The translations under genes were made by a program, and so were the position numbers. A stretch of DNA of 12,932 nucleotides from DASVCZ01 sp036381335 (GTDB lineage: Bacteria > Patescibacteriota > Microgenomatia > UBA1400 > PJMF01): the NCBI GenBank assembly GCA_036381335.1, contig DASVCZ010000065.1:1-12932 (forward strand), read 5' to 3'. How positions within the stretch are numbered: position 1 is the stretch's first letter; each line of letters opens with the position of its first letter. Of the stretch, positions 12,890-12,932 are shown piece after piece. Below the pieces are notes generated by a model that saw only the letters and a program-made list of their open reading frames with translations, made no database searches and had not been told where the DNA came from.

Positions 12890-12932
12890 ATGCGTTCTCT
12901 GACTGCCCGTCTTTTCTGGCCTTTTTTTTGGG
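12890..12932 (+). CDS. Start of an unidentified gene cut by the right edge
   Basis: ATG 12890 opens a frame of 14 codons to the window end (MRSLTARLFWPFFW), with no stop. The start looks like a basic residue pair followed by a hydrophobic segment, so a membrane protein or signal peptide is possible. Support comes only from the -10-like TATAGT upstream and the open frame; no family can be named. Confidence 0.4.
   Translation, partial: MRSLTARLFWPFFW

Overview
The window looks like a piece of chromosome from a Candidate Phyla Radiation (Patescibacteria) bacterium, most likely of the Microgenomates group. This is an inference from gene content: an archaeal-style ATP-dependent DNA ligase, a DUF5654-type small membrane protein, a reduced PilN/PilO cluster, and large Ser/Pro/Thr- and Cys-rich surface proteins. 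Two of those surface proteins carry a D[IV]RQ-x-A[FY] motif just after the first membrane segment. No 16S rRNA or other marker is present to prove the affiliation.

Layout. (1) <1-1018 (+): C-terminal part of a GT28/MurG/MGDG-synthase-like glycosyltransferase, open at the left edge. (2) 1011-3879 (-): a two-gene unit, Fic-domain protein then ATP-dependent DNA ligase. The ligase overlaps the glycosyltransferase tail to tail by 8 bp. (3) 3934-5017 (+): an HPRT-like phosphoribosyltransferase and a DUF5654-like membrane protein. (4) 5270-6947 (+): PilN-like, PilO-like and a third small bitopic protein, joined by ATGA overlaps. (5) 7256-12739 (+): four membrane-anchored surface proteins with FN3/Ig-like domains, Cys modules and (SP)n linkers, three of which end in LPxTG-like motifs plus a C-terminal membrane segment. 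(6) 12765-12838 (+): tRNA-Ile with anticodon UAU. (7) 12890-> (+): start of a gene cut by the right edge.

The most notable unexplained signal is a roughly 136-bp non-coding element present twice (5043-5178 and 7020-7155). The copies lie 91 and 100 bases upstream of the first genes of the pilus-like and surface-protein blocks. The first 86 bases are nearly identical. The rest is diverged, but includes a compensatory G-C to A-U change in a small hairpin. This suggests a structured leader RNA or shared control element linking the two blocks.

A second pattern concerns translation starts. Several genes with a -10-like element immediately upstream (4700, 5270, 10111, 12890) have no Shine-Dalgarno sequence and predicted leaders of 0-8 nt. 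Operon-internal pilO and the third gene, and the leadered phosphoribosyltransferase and fic genes, do have one. All functional assignments rest on motifs read by eye; no database search was run.
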